Of a DNA stretch of 45,977 nucleotides, positions 1 to 9,659 are shown in pieces. The notes beneath the pieces are model-generated. The model did not search any database. It worked only from the letters and a program-made list of their open reading frames with translations, and was not told where the DNA came from. Origin of the DNA: Rhodospirillales bacterium (lineage in GTDB: Bacteria > Pseudomonadota > Alphaproteobacteria > Acetobacterales > Acetobacteraceae); NCBI GenBank assembly GCA_017304945.1, contig JAFKLG010000093.1:1-45977 (forward strand), in the 5' to 3' direction. The position numbers were made by a program, and so were the translations under genes. How positions within the stretch are numbered: the first letter of the stretch is position 1; each line of letters begins with the position of its first letter.

Positions 1-612
1 GTCTTCTATGACCTGCACGGTTCCGCTGATTTGCGAATAGGCAAGGCCGAGCGCACTCACCATCTGTCGTTCATCGAGACCAAGCAGCGTTCCCGAGGTC
101 GCGGCAGCCGCGAAAGCCCCGAGCAAGGTCGAAGGATGCCAACCGGTATCGAGGCAGTCTCGGCACGCTAGGCCGAGACGGCAAAACAGCTCGGCCCCGA
201 TAGCGAGCGCGTCGAAGAAGCGATCGAGGCTAACGCCACCCAGCGTTTCAGCGGTCGCGAGCGCGGCAGGAAGGACTACGGAAAAGACGTGTACCCGGGC
301 CGGGTCGTATTGATCGTCGAAATCCAGCGCATGGATCGCTGCACCATTCGCCATCGCCGCCGAGCCGGGATCGACGCGTATGCCCGTCAGCAATATCTGC
401 GAGCGCCCCGCCCCGCCCGACAGCGCGGCAAGGCTGTCGTTCAAAGCCGATATGCCCGGCGCCCCGTGGGCGCCGGCGAGAACGCCGAACGTATCGAACG
501 CCGCAGTCCTCAGGGCCGTCTCGACTTCAGCCGGCCGTAGGCGGCCGCGCAATCCGACCAGGGCTGCGGCCAACCGCGCCTCGACGATGCCATTCCCGAG
601 GTCGTTTTCCAT
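1..612 (-). CDS. MmgE/PrpD family protein (N-terminal part, cut by window edge)
   Basis: I translated the complement from the ATG at 612 and the frame stays open to base 1, giving 204 residues of the N-terminal, all-helical half of an MmgE/PrpD protein. Visible family signatures are NGAAIHALDFDDQYDPARVH, then GWHPSTLLGAFAAAA, then SQISGT near the edge. The family includes 2-methylcitrate dehydratase and cis-aconitate decarboxylase, but many members sit in catabolic operons and act on other substrates. The start lies 2 nt after the stop of the upstream ATPase gene, so it is the distal gene of the amidohydrolase/Dpp run. The substrate cannot be read from the sequence; the downstream catalytic half is outside the window. 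Confidence 0.85.
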   Translation of the reverse strand, partial: MENDLGNGIVEARLAAALVGLRGRLRPAEVETALRTAAFDTFGVLAGAHGAPGISALNDSLAALSGGAGRSQILLTGIRVDPGSAAMANGAAIHALDFDDQYDPARVHVFSVVLPAALATAETLGGVSLDRFFDALAIGAELFCRLGLACRDCLDTGWHPSTLLGAFAAAATSGTLLGLDERQMVSALGLAYSQISGTVQVIED

Positions 613-614
613 GC

Positions 615-1592
615 TCAGGCCATATCGTTCAAATGACAGGCGCTCAGATGGCCGCTGGCCACGGGAAGGAGCGCGGGCGCCTCGCGCCGGCAGCGCTCCA
701 CCACGAACGGGCAGCGGGTGTGGAACCGGCACCCGTCCGGCGGCGCCATCGGGCTGGGCACGTCGCCGCCGGCCACCGGCTCGTTCCGTTCGCGGTGCGG
801 ATCGGGGCGCGGGATCGCTGCCAGCAGCGTGCGCGTGTAGGGATGGCGCGGATCGGCGAACAGCGTGTCCTTCGGCGCGATCTCCACGATCTGGCCGAGA
901 TACATCACCGCGACCCGGTCCGCGACGTGCTTCACCACCGCGAGGTCGTGGGCGATGAACAGGTAGGAGAGGCCGAGCCGCCGCTGCAGGTCCTCGAGCA
1001 GGTTCACCACCTGCGCCTGGATCGAGACGTCGAGCGCGGAGACCGGCTCGTCGCACACGATCAGCGCGGGCTCGACAGCCAGTGCGCGGGCGATGCCGAT
1101 GCGCTGGCGCTGGCCGCCGGAGAACTCGTGCGGATAGCGCTGGGCGTGGAACGGGGCGAGCCCGACCAGGCCGAGCAGTTCCGCGACGCGGGCGCGGCGG
1201 CGCGCGGCATCGCCGAGGTCGTGGACGATCAGCGGCTCTTCCAGGATCGCGCCCACGGTCATGCGCGGGTTGAGCGAGGCGAACGGATCCTGGAACACGA
1301 TCTGCATGCGGCGGCGCAGCTTGCGGAGCGGCTCGCCCTGCATGCTGGTGATGTCTTCGCCCTGGAAATGGATGGTGCCGGTGGTCGGCTCGACCAGCCG
1401 CAGCACGAGTCGCGCCGTGGTCGACTTGCCGCACCCGGATTCGCCGACCAGCGCCAGGGTTTCACCGCGCTCGAGCGAGAAGGAGACGCCATCGACGGCG
1501 CGCACGGTGCCGACACGCTTGGGGATGAGCAGGCCCCGGCGCACGGCGTAGTGGCGGGAGAGGTTCTCCACTTCGAGCAGGGGCGCTCTCAT
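615..1592 (-). CDS. Dipeptide/oligopeptide ABC transporter ATP-binding protein (DppF/OppF-like)
   Basis: A 325-residue ATPase of the peptide/nickel importer family. It shows Walker [13 protein letters not shown], the signature [15 protein letters not shown], Walker B LIVCDEP and a C-terminal oligopeptide-transporter domain with the cysteine-bearing CRFHTRCPF segment. I start it at the ATG at 1592 ([11 protein letters not shown]); a GTG at 1607 would add five residues and has no better ribosome site. It would energise a membrane permease pair together with the DppD-like gene upstream. No permease or binding-protein gene of this family is in the window, so these may lie beyond the left edge or elsewhere. 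The substrate is unknown and the amidohydrolase/PrpD company argues against a simple peptide importer. Confidence 0.92.
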   Translation of the reverse strand: MRAPLLEVENLSRHYAVRRGLLIPKRVGTVRAVDGVSFSLERGETLALVGESGCGKSTTARLVLRLVEPTTGTIHFQGEDITSMQGEPLRKLRRRMQIVFQDPFASLNPRMTVGAILEEPLIVHDLGDAARRRARVAELLGLVGLAPFHAQRYPHEFSGGQRQRIGIARALAVEPALIVCDEPVSALDVSIQAQVVNLLEDLQRRLGLSYLFIAHDLAVVKHVADRVAVMYLGQIVEIAPKDTLFADPRHPYTRTLLAAIPRPDPHRERNEPVAGGDVPSPMAPPDGCRFHTRCPFVVERCRREAPALLPVASGHLSACHLNDMA

Positions 1593-1607
1593 GCGGGCAC
1601 CAGCCAC

Positions 1608-1725
1608 GAAGCGGGACGGTCAGAACCGGGGTGGGCGTGCGGAGGGGCGTGGCGTCCTGCCTCTCCGTCATGGCCGGGCTCGACCCGGCCATGACGGTTT
1701 GGGGCGTCAGCGGAGGAACATTTCG
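1608..1725. repeat. Intergenic dispersed palindrome, copy 1 (GTCATGGCCGG family)
   Basis: The gap between the two ATPase genes holds a perfect inverted repeat: CCGTCATGGCCGGG (1665-1678), loop ctcga, CCCGGCCATGACGG (1684-1697). Related copies lie at 21577-21654 and 22884-22915. Similar palindromes are widespread in alphaproteobacterial intergenic DNA. Here it could stabilise or punctuate the mRNA inside the operon. Confidence 0.8.
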
Positions 1726-2702
<977 letters not shown>

Positions 2703-2706
<4 letters not shown>

Positions 2707-4136
2707 GCGGAGCGGAACGTCGGCGGCGAGATCTGCTCCGCCGTTCGGTGATCCCAGTCGAGCCGCGGCACCGCGGCACGCACCCGCGCCTGCGCCTCGT
2801 GCAGCGCCGCGGCCGCGGCGGGATAGTCGATCGTGAGCACCCTGCCCTCCTCGACCACCTTCTCTCCATCCACGAACACGGTGCGGATGGCGCGGTCCCC
2901 GGCAGCGTAGATCAGGCTGCGCACCGGGTCGTAGGCGGGCCGCATCATCGGGTGCGTCACATCCACCAGCACGAGGTCGGCGCGGCAACCGGGCGCGAGG
3001 CGGCCGATGTCGTCACGCCCCAGCGCGCGGGCGCCGCCGATGGTCGCGGCCTCGAACAGGTCGGTGCTGTTCATGGTGCGCGGATCGTTCGCCTGCGTGC
3101 GCGCCAGGTAGGACACCAGCCGCATCTCGTCGAGCATGTTGTGCGGATAGGTGTCGGTGCCCACGCCCATGTTCACGCCGGCCCGCTTGTAGCGGCCGAA
3201 ATCCTTGAGCGTGATGCCGCGCCGCGCGAACACGGTCGGGCAATGCGCCACCGTGGTCCCGGTCTCCGCCAGCCGCCCGAGATCGGTCTTCGTGTGCCAC
3301 GGCGTCGAGGGATGGTCGTCGAGGAAGATGCCATGCCCGATGATCGAGCGCTCCGACAGCAGCCCTAAGTGGTCGAGCCAGCCGATCGGCGTATAGCCGT
3401 GCCGGCGGGTGATCTCGTGGAACTCGGAGACCGACTGCGCCGCATGGATCTGCCAGGCGAGACCGCGCGCCTTCGATTCGGCGAAGCTCTCCCGCAGCAA
3501 TCCTTCGGTGCAGGTGTCGATCTGCGCCGGCACCACCATTCCGAACAGCCGCCCGGACGGATGCTGCTCGGCGCGGTCGATGATCGACAGCGCCTCCCCC
3601 ATCGCCTTTTCGCCGGCCGCCTCGGACCACTCGTATTCCACCAGGTGGCCGTTCTTCGTGTACCAGCGGGCGGAGCGGAACATCGGCGCGACGCAGACCC
3701 GCATGCCGGCCTCGGCCAACAGGTCGAGCCAGCCCGGATGCGCCATCGACAGGTCGGCGAGCGTGGTCACGCCCGAGAGCAGCAGCTCCGCCAGCGCGAC
3801 GCGCACGCAATGCGGCACCGCCTCCGCGTCGGCGCGGAAGATCGGCAAATACTCGTAGAGCGAGGAATTGTAGAAGCCGGGCGAGCCGATCTCGTCGATC
3901 AGGCCCTTGTTCATCGGCTCGCTGGAGGGGTGGGAGTGGATGTTCACCAGCCCCGGCATCACCATCAGCCCGGCGCCGTCGATCGTGGTGTCGGCCGCCC
4001 CCGCGTAGCCGCGGCCGACGAAGGTCAGCGCCCCACCCTCGAACGCCACGTCCGCATCGGCGAGATAGACATGCGTCCCCGCCTGGGCCTCCCAGGCAAC
4101 CACGGTCGCGGCGTTGCGGATCAGGGTGATGGGCAT
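2703..4136 (-). CDS. Amidohydrolase of the TrzA/AtzA/SsnA (cytosine deaminase-like) superfamily
   Basis: A 477-residue metal-dependent hydrolase. It has the N-terminal metal motif HSH within [11 protein letters not shown], a QIHAAQS segment with the third histidine, the GHGIFLDD histidine and the [10 protein letters not shown] aspartate region, followed by the usual C-terminal [10 protein letters not shown] beta-sandwich strand. Members deaminate or dechlorinate heterocycles or act as guanine or S-adenosylhomocysteine deaminases; the substrate here is not evident. It is the first gene of the minus-strand run and overlaps dppD by ATGA, so a compound imported by the neighbouring transporter is a plausible substrate. 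It is divergent from the SDR gene at 4317. Confidence 0.9.
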
Positions 4137-4316
4137 GCCGGACCTCTGGTGCGCTGCAACAAGCGTGTCATCCGGCGGCGGCGGCCGTCAACCCGCGCAC
4201 CGCGCCGTTGACCGCACCACCTGGCCCGCACGGCCTCCCGGTTTCCATCGGCGCGCCTGCAGGGCAGAACAGGCGCGGGCCGCGCGCGTCGCGGAATACG
4301 GCGAAGGAAGACACGG

Positions 4317-5057
4317 ATGATCATCGTGACGGGCGGCACCCATGGCATTGGACGCGCCTGCGTCGAGCGGCTGGCGCGGGACGGCGCGCGGGTGCTGTTC
4401 ACCGGCCGCGACGTTGCCGCCGGCGAGGCGCTGGCGGCGGCGACCGGTGCCCGCTTCGTCGCCGGGGACGTGGCGCAGGAGCCGGATTGCCGCCAGGTGG
4501 TGGCGGCGGCGCTCGCGGAGGGAGACGGCCGCATCGCCGGGCTGGTGAACAATGCCGGAATGGGCCGGCGCGTGGACTTCGCGGACGCCACCGCCGAGGA
4601 CTGGGACGTGGTGATGGGGGTGAATGCCCGCAGCGCCTTCCTGTTCACCCGGCTCGCGCTGGAAGGGCTGATCGCGGCGCGCGGTTCGGTGGTCAACATC
4701 GCCTCCGTCGCGGGCAAGACCGGCGAGGAGGGACTCGCGATCTACTGCGCCTCCAAGGCGGCGGTGATCGGGATGACGCAGGCGCTGGCGCTCGAGTTCG
4801 GGGCGGACGTGCGGTTCAACGCGGTCTGCCCCGGCCAGATCGACACGCGGATGATGGCGCGCGTCAGCGCCGACCGGCTGCGCCGGCAACGGCTGGAGCA
4901 GCGGATTCCGGCCGGCCGGTTCGGCCTCCCCGAGGAGGTGGCGGACGTCGTCGCCTGGCTGCTGTCGGCGCAGTCGAGCTACGTCAACGGCACGGTGGTC
5001 ACGGTGGATGGCGGCGAGACGGCGGGTCTGCGCACACCCCGGCCCGATCCGGCCTGA
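4317..5057 (+). CDS. Short-chain dehydrogenase/reductase (SDR)
   Basis: A 246-residue classical SDR. The nucleotide motif TGGTHGIG is at residues 5-12, NNAG follows beta-4, the catalytic Ser is in IASVAG and the YCASK gives the Tyr and Lys; the C-terminus has the VNGTVVTVDGG strand typical of FabG-like enzymes. The start ATG at 4317 is preceded by a GAAGGAAG ribosome site. It is transcribed away from the amidohydrolase, with a 180-bp shared promoter region, and may act in the same catabolic route. The substrate is unknown; it should not be named FabG from context alone. Confidence 0.92.
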   Translation: MIIVTGGTHGIGRACVERLARDGARVLFTGRDVAAGEALAAATGARFVAGDVAQEPDCRQVVAAALAEGDGRIAGLVNNAGMGRRVDFADATAEDWDVVMGVNARSAFLFTRLALEGLIAARGSVVNIASVAGKTGEEGLAIYCASKAAVIGMTQALALEFGADVRFNAVCPGQIDTRMMARVSADRLRRQRLEQRIPAGRFGLPEEVADVVAWLLSAQSSYVNGTVVTVDGGETAGLRTPRPDPA

Positions 5058-5316
5058 CCGCCCGCTCCGGAGGCGCCGCAGACCGGTGACGTGGCCGGAG
5101 GACGAGGCCGGGGAAGCCGGGACGGGGCCCGAGGGCGCCCCGGCGGCCGGCGACGGTGCCGCAGGGGATCATGGGAGGCGGCGGCGGCGCGGCCGGTCAA
5201 ACGGCGACCCGAGCGGCGGCAAACATGGCCCGGCGCTCCGTCTTTCGTGACAGCGTCGCGATGGCGCCGCCGCAACGGAGCCGCCACTCTCCCCTCGTCA
5301 CTGATGCAAGGGCGTG

Positions 5317-5739
5317 ATGTCCCACTACCGCGTCGCTCCGCTCCAGCGGGACCCGACCGTCGTGATCCGCCATGTCGGCCGGCGGCGCCGCCTCGCCGGA
5401 CTTCTCCCGCTCGCCTGGGTGCCGCTGCTCGTCAGCGGCTGCACGCCGCCCACCCAAGTGGCGCCCACGCCGACGGTGATCCTGGTGCCGCCGCCCGCAC
5501 CACCACCGCCGCCACCGCAAGCAGGCCCTGCCGCCCCGCCCGACCTCGCCCCCACGCCGCCGCCGCCCGCGCCGGCCGGAGCGCGGCCGCCACGCCCCCC
5601 CGCCCCCAGGGGGCCGGTCGCCGGAACCCCGGCCGCGGCACCCACCCCTGCAACCCCCGGCCCGGCGCCGCGCTACACTCCCCGCACGCTCTCGCCCGAC
5701 GCCGCGCCGGCCCCGCTCGGCCCCGCCCTCAGCTACTGA
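5317..5739 (+). CDS. Proline-rich lipoprotein, function unknown
   Basis: A 140-residue protein beginning at the ATG at 5317 (a GTG directly precedes it). After a basic segment HVGRRRRLAG comes a hydrophobic stretch LLPLAWVPLLVSGC, whose LVSGC is a lipobox; the mature protein would start at that cysteine. The rest is nearly all Pro and Ala, with runs of PPPAPPPPPP and no folded domain that I can see, suggesting a tether crossing part of the periplasm. It lies 19 nt upstream of the coiled-coil membrane protein and probably heads a three-gene operon. Low complexity makes the coding call less certain than for its neighbours, but the lipobox and spacing support it. Confidence 0.65.
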   Translation: MSHYRVAPLQRDPTVVIRHVGRRRRLAGLLPLAWVPLLVSGCTPPTQVAPTPTVILVPPPAPPPPPPQAGPAAPPDLAPTPPPPAPAGARPPRPPAPRGPVAGTPAAAPTPATPGPAPRYTPRTLSPDAAPAPLGPALSY

Positions 5740-5758
5740 CCCGACACAGGACGCCCGC

Positions 5759-7108
5759 ATGTCTCTCGCCGCCAGGTTCACGCGCCAAAGCGACTCGAGA
5801 CGAGCCCGCGCGGATCTGCAGGCCGGATTCGCCGAAGCGATGGCCTTCCCGACCGACACCGAGGCGGTGCGGCCCACCGACGGCATGCTGCAACGCCTCG
5901 CCGCGCAGGAAACCGCCGGGGGCCACGTGGCGCTCGACGCCGACGGGCTGACGCCCGCGCTGCGCGCCCATCTCCTGGCGCCCGCCCGCACCATCATGGC
6001 GCGGTTCCGTGAGACCCGCCGCGCCTTCGACGTCGCGCTGGAGCCCCGGATGCCGGACCTCCGCGCCCTCGAGGCGGTGGAGGCCGAGATCGTCGCCGCC
6101 CGCGAACGCGCCGCGCGGGACGAGCAGGACGCGGCGCAGCGGCTGGAGGCGGACCACCGCTTCGTCCGCGCGCGAGAGGAATTCCAGACCGCCGAGGACC
6201 GGCTGCTGGCCATCCGTCCGCGCCATGGCAACCGCGAAGCCAACATGGCCGCGTACAACCCGCTCTACTGGCTCGCCCTGCTGTGCATCGGCGCCGCCGA
6301 GTGGCTGATCAACTACGACGTGTTCTACCTCTTCGCAGGCATCGCCGCGGTCGCCGCCGGCGCCACCATCGTGATGGGCGTGCTGCTCGCCTTCGCCGCC
6401 CACGGGCATGGCACGCTGCTGAAGCAGTGGTCCTGGCGGTTCGGCCCGGAACGCGAGCGGATCGAGCGCTGGAACGACCTGCGGCTGCTGGCACTCTCCA
6501 CCTTCTCCCTGCTCGTGGTGCTCGCCGCGGCCGCCGGCTCCCGCTACGCCGCGGTGATGCACCAGCTCTCCGGCCAGCCGGCGATGAACCTGCTGGGCGC
6601 CGAGGCGCAGGTCGCGGTCGATCCCATGCGGGACGTGCTGCTCAGCCTGCTGTGGAACGTGATGGCCTGGGCGGTCGGCGTGTTCATCGCCTATCTCGCG
6701 CACGACCCCGATCCGGACTTCATGAACGCCACGGCGCAGTGGCAGCGCCAGCGGCGGCGCTACGACCGGTTGCGCCGACCGCTGACGCGCAAGGCGGCGC
6801 AGATCCACGCCCAGCTCGCGCGCGAGATCGAGCAGCTCGAGACCGCGGCGCGCACGCGCGCGGCGGAAGTCACCACCGAACGCGGCCTGCTCAGCCAGGT
6901 CGAGACACACCAGCGGGCCCTGCGCGACGCGCTGCTCGCCGCGGTGCAGGACGGCGCGAGCCGCTACCGCGCGGTGGTCGTGGAGCTCGCGACGACGCAG
7001 CCACTCACCTTCGAGCGCACCGGGCCGGACGCGGGCCCGATCCCGCTCGCCGCCTTCCGTGACGCCCCGCTGCGCGTCACCCCGGCGATGATCGCGGAGG
7101 AGGTCTGA
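5759..7108 (+). CDS. Coiled-coil membrane protein with four predicted TM segments, function unknown
   Basis: A 449-residue protein that I do not recognise. Residues 95-150 are charged and helical (likely coiled coil); hydrophobic segments follow at about 168-185, 187-213, 243-261 and 292-313. A second long helical stretch at 325-395 (RRRYDRLRRPLTRKAAQIHA onward) precedes a short C-terminal tail. Both helical regions probably face the cytoplasm if the TM count is four. The gene ends one base before the next ATG, so the two are almost certainly cotranscribed. The layout recalls scaffold proteins of envelope machines, but no known family motif such as MotA, TolQ or OmpA is seen. Confidence 0.8.
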   Translation: MSLAARFTRQSDSRRARADLQAGFAEAMAFPTDTEAVRPTDGMLQRLAAQETAGGHVALDADGLTPALRAHLLAPARTIMARFRETRRAFDVALEPRMPDLRALEAVEAEIVAARERAARDEQDAAQRLEADHRFVRAREEFQTAEDRLLAIRPRHGNREANMAAYNPLYWLALLCIGAAEWLINYDVFYLFAGIAAVAAGATIVMGVLLAFAAHGHGTLLKQWSWRFGPERERIERWNDLRLLALSTFSLLVVLAAAAGSRYAAVMHQLSGQPAMNLLGAEAQVAVDPMRDVLLSLLWNVMAWAVGVFIAYLAHDPDPDFMNATAQWQRQRRRYDRLRRPLTRKAAQIHAQLAREIEQLETAARTRAAEVTTERGLLSQVETHQRALRDALLAAVQDGASRYRAVVVELATTQPLTFERTGPDAGPIPLAAFRDAPLRVTPAMIAEEV

Positions 7109-7109
7109 C

Positions 7110-8252
7110 ATGCGGCGCCTCCTCGGCGCGGTCCTGCTGCTCGTCGTGTTCCTGCCGGTGCGGCCGGCGCATGCGCTGTTCGACAGCTACGGGCTCGATC
7201 CCGCCTACTGCGCCCAGCCGACGGTGCGCAGCACGGTTGTCTACGTCGACGACATGATGATGACGGATGGCCAGAGCGGCTGGGCGACCACACTCGCCAC
7301 CAAGCTGCGCGCGACGCTCACCCCGGGAGAGCGCGTGTCGGTGGTGCGGCTCTCCCCCGGCGCGGGACGCAGCACGGAGCAATGGTCCGGCTGCTGGCCC
7401 GATTACCCGCCGGCCCGCAAGGCGACGCTGGGGGCGGGCACCTACCTGTTCCAGGAAAACCCGGTTGCGCGCCTGGCCGACCAGCAGAAATACTTCATCC
7501 GCGATTTCGGCGCTGCGCTGACCCGCATCTATCTCGACGCGAAGCGGCCGGCCGCCGAGGTGCGGATCGCCGCCGACTCCCCGCCGCAGAAGCAGATCCT
7601 GCGTGCCCTCGCCTCCGACGAGGGGCGGTTCGCCAACAGCCAGGTCACGATCCGCGCCATCATCTACTCGGACATGGCCGAGAACAGCGACCTCGGATCG
7701 GTCTTCGCCCCGCCGTCCAAGGACCCGCCCGGCTACGGCCAGCGGCTCGGGTCCTACCTCCGCCGCGGCGTGTTCTACGCCTATGGGGTCGGCGAGGACG
7801 TGCGCGGCGATCCCGCCTTCCTGGAGCAGGCGCGCGGCTTCTGGTCGGGGGCGCTGCGCTCCATGGCCGCGACCGTGATGGGGATCGGCGCCGACCTGAA
7901 CGTGCCGAACACGCTGCCGCTGCAGGCCTGGTCCTGGCCGGTCACGCTCAACTTCGACGGTCAGAGCCTGGACGGCCGGCTGTCCCTGCTGACCGGCGCG
8001 GACGGCAACCTCGTGGACAGCTGGATCGGCATCTCCCGCCTGGGCTCCTCGGCCCTCTCCGGCACGTTCCGCTGCCCGGCGAACGCGGACACCGGATGCC
8101 GGCTGGATGCCGAGACCGCGGGCGGTCTCGCCACCAACGCGCCGTCCGAGAGCCTGATGCTGTCGGGGAACGCGAAGGCGCTGGCGGGTCGCCTGGGCCT
8201 CAAGGGGCAGAACACCATGTTCACGCTGAAGACGGAGCAGCCGAACGGGTGA
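7110..8252 (+). CDS. Secreted protein of unknown function, possibly vWA-like at its N-terminus
   Basis: A 380-residue protein with a clear signal peptide (MRRLLGAVLLLVVFLPVRPAHA). The mature N-terminus reads STVVYVDDMMMTDGQSGWAT, then a helix and GERVSVVRL, which resembles the first strand, metal-site region and second strand of a von Willebrand A fold, though the canonical DxSxS is not present. Later segments include IRAIIYSDMAENSDL and a beta-rich C-terminus with a cysteine pair FRCPANADTGC. It starts 1 nt after the membrane-protein gene. It is probably the periplasmic part of a complex with that protein and the proline-rich lipoprotein. The vWA reading is a suggestion, not a firm domain call. 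Confidence 0.8.
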   Translation: MRRLLGAVLLLVVFLPVRPAHALFDSYGLDPAYCAQPTVRSTVVYVDDMMMTDGQSGWATTLATKLRATLTPGERVSVVRLSPGAGRSTEQWSGCWPDYPPARKATLGAGTYLFQENPVARLADQQKYFIRDFGAALTRIYLDAKRPAAEVRIAADSPPQKQILRALASDEGRFANSQVTIRAIIYSDMAENSDLGSVFAPPSKDPPGYGQRLGSYLRRGVFYAYGVGEDVRGDPAFLEQARGFWSGALRSMAATVMGIGADLNVPNTLPLQAWSWPVTLNFDGQSLDGRLSLLTGADGNLVDSWIGISRLGSSALSGTFRCPANADTGCRLDAETAGGLATNAPSESLMLSGNAKALAGRLGLKGQNTMFTLKTEQPNG

Positions 8253-8277
8253 GCGCCGCCGCGCGCCGTGACCGGAA

Positions 8278-8309
8278 GGCGGGAGCCGGCGCAGTGCGCG
8301 ACTCCCGCC
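8278..8309. terminator. Hairpin between convergent genes
   Basis: Stem GGCGGGAG (8278-8285) pairs with CTCCCGCC (8302-8309), with an inner GCGC/GCGC stem at 8289-8292 and 8296-8299. It lies between the convergent secreted-protein gene and the LivK-like gene and could end both transcripts. There is no U tract. Confidence 0.55.
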
Positions 8310-8352
8310 CCGTCTCATCGCGGCGCGCCGCCGTGGCGAACGCGCGGCCGCA

Positions 8353-9540
8353 TCACCCGCCGTAGCCGATCGGCTCCGGTGTGACCTGGGTCCAGCGGCC
8401 ATCGCGAACCTGGACCAGGAAGGACTGGGTCGATCCGTGGTGGCTCGTGTCGCTGAACGTCATGGACGGGGAGCCGAACACGTCGACATAGCCGTTGATC
8501 TGCTCCATGCCCTTGACGAAGCGGTCCACCGTCAGGTCGCGACCGGCATTCTGCAGCCCCAGGATGACGGCACCCGCCGCGCCGTAGCCGACCTCGGCGG
8601 CGAAGTTGGGATCGCGCCCGAACTTCGCCTTGTAGGTGGTGGCGAAAGCCCGCACCGCCGGGCGCGGATCGTCGGGATAGGCGAACAGCGCCGGCGTCAT
8701 CGCGTAGAGCCCGTCATTCGCGCCGCCCGGCACTTCCGCCACCGCGCTGTCGTAGATCGCGCTCTGCCCGAGCATCGGGACCTTCCAGCCGGCCTTGTTG
8801 ACGGCGGCGACGATCTGGTTGGTGTCGCGCACGATCGTGGCGAGCACGAGCATGTCGCAGCGCGCATCGCGCAGCTTGGCGATGGAGGCGCCGAAATCCG
8901 TGTCGGTCGGCTTGTGCGCCGTGTCCGCGACGAGCTTGCGGTTCATCGCGGCGAGCTGGTCGCGCACCCCATCCATCACGTCGCGGCCGAAATCCGTGTC
9001 CTGGTACATCGCACACGGGGCCTGGATGCCCTTGGTTTCCAGGAACAACTTCAACCCCGCGCGGATCTGGTCGTAGTACGACGCGAACTGGCCGAACTTC
9101 AGCTTGTGGAAGGGCTCGTACATCGACCGCGCGGCGGTCAGCGGGAACACGTTCGGCACGCCCTTCGCGAGCTGGTCGGGCATCACCGCGTTGTTCATCG
9201 GGGTGCCGCCGTTGCCGACCATCATGAAGACGTTGTCGCGGTTGATCAGCTTGTTCGCGGCCTGGATGGAGCGGGGAACCTGATACTGGCTGTCCTCGAC
9301 GATGTAGCGGATCTTCCGCCCGTGGATGCCGCCTTTGGCATTCTGCTCCTCGAACGCCATGCGCCAGGCATTGGCGTTGTTGATCCCCCAGGTCGCGGTG
9401 ACGCCCGAGAGATCGGTGTAGGTGCCGATGATGATTTCCGTATCGGTGACACCACGGATGGCGTCCGCCGCGTGGCCCGCGGAGGCGAGGCCGAACATGC
9501 AGGCAACGGCGAGCGCCGCGCCCCTGAAGGTGCGTTTCAT
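8353..9540 (-). CDS. Branched-chain amino-acid-type ABC transporter substrate-binding protein (LivK-like)
   Basis: A 395-residue periplasmic binding protein of the peripla_BP_6 (Leu/Ile/Val) family. A signal peptide (FRGAALAVACMFGLASAGHAA) is followed by the family opening DTEIIIGTYTDLSG, then INNANAWRMAFEEQN and the GRKIRYIVEDSQYQ strand, and later LVLATIVRDTNQIV. It captures a small ligand for an HAAT importer; the ligand is often an amino acid, amide or aromatic acid and cannot be read here. No liv permease or ATPase gene is adjacent, so it is an orphan in this window. It stands 119 nt downstream of the squalene/phytoene synthase homologue on the same strand. Confidence 0.92.
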   Translation of the reverse strand: MKRTFRGAALAVACMFGLASAGHAADAIRGVTDTEIIIGTYTDLSGVTATWGINNANAWRMAFEEQNAKGGIHGRKIRYIVEDSQYQVPRSIQAANKLINRDNVFMMVGNGGTPMNNAVMPDQLAKGVPNVFPLTAARSMYEPFHKLKFGQFASYYDQIRAGLKLFLETKGIQAPCAMYQDTDFGRDVMDGVRDQLAAMNRKLVADTAHKPTDTDFGASIAKLRDARCDMLVLATIVRDTNQIVAAVNKAGWKVPMLGQSAIYDSAVAEVPGGANDGLYAMTPALFAYPDDPRPAVRAFATTYKAKFGRDPNFAAEVGYGAAGAVILGLQNAGRDLTVDRFVKGMEQINGYVDVFGSPSMTFSDTSHHGSTQSFLVQVRDGRWTQVTPEPIGYGG

Positions 9541-9659
9541 GACGAGTCTCCCTGTACTCCGGTCGGCAGGAGGACTGTCACCGAGGCTGCCGCCGGCTTG
9601 CGCGACCTCGACTCACGTGCGGGCAGGATGACATGCGCGCGAGGCGTGCGCAGCAACTT

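Noticed and set aside
4317..5057. Naming the SDR as FabG
   Set aside because: Motifs are shared by many SDRs and there is no fatty-acid gene context.
5091..5951. A 286-codon plus-strand open frame across the lipoprotein gene
   Set aside because: Arg/Pro-rich out-of-frame shadow; the lipobox-bearing frame is the better call.
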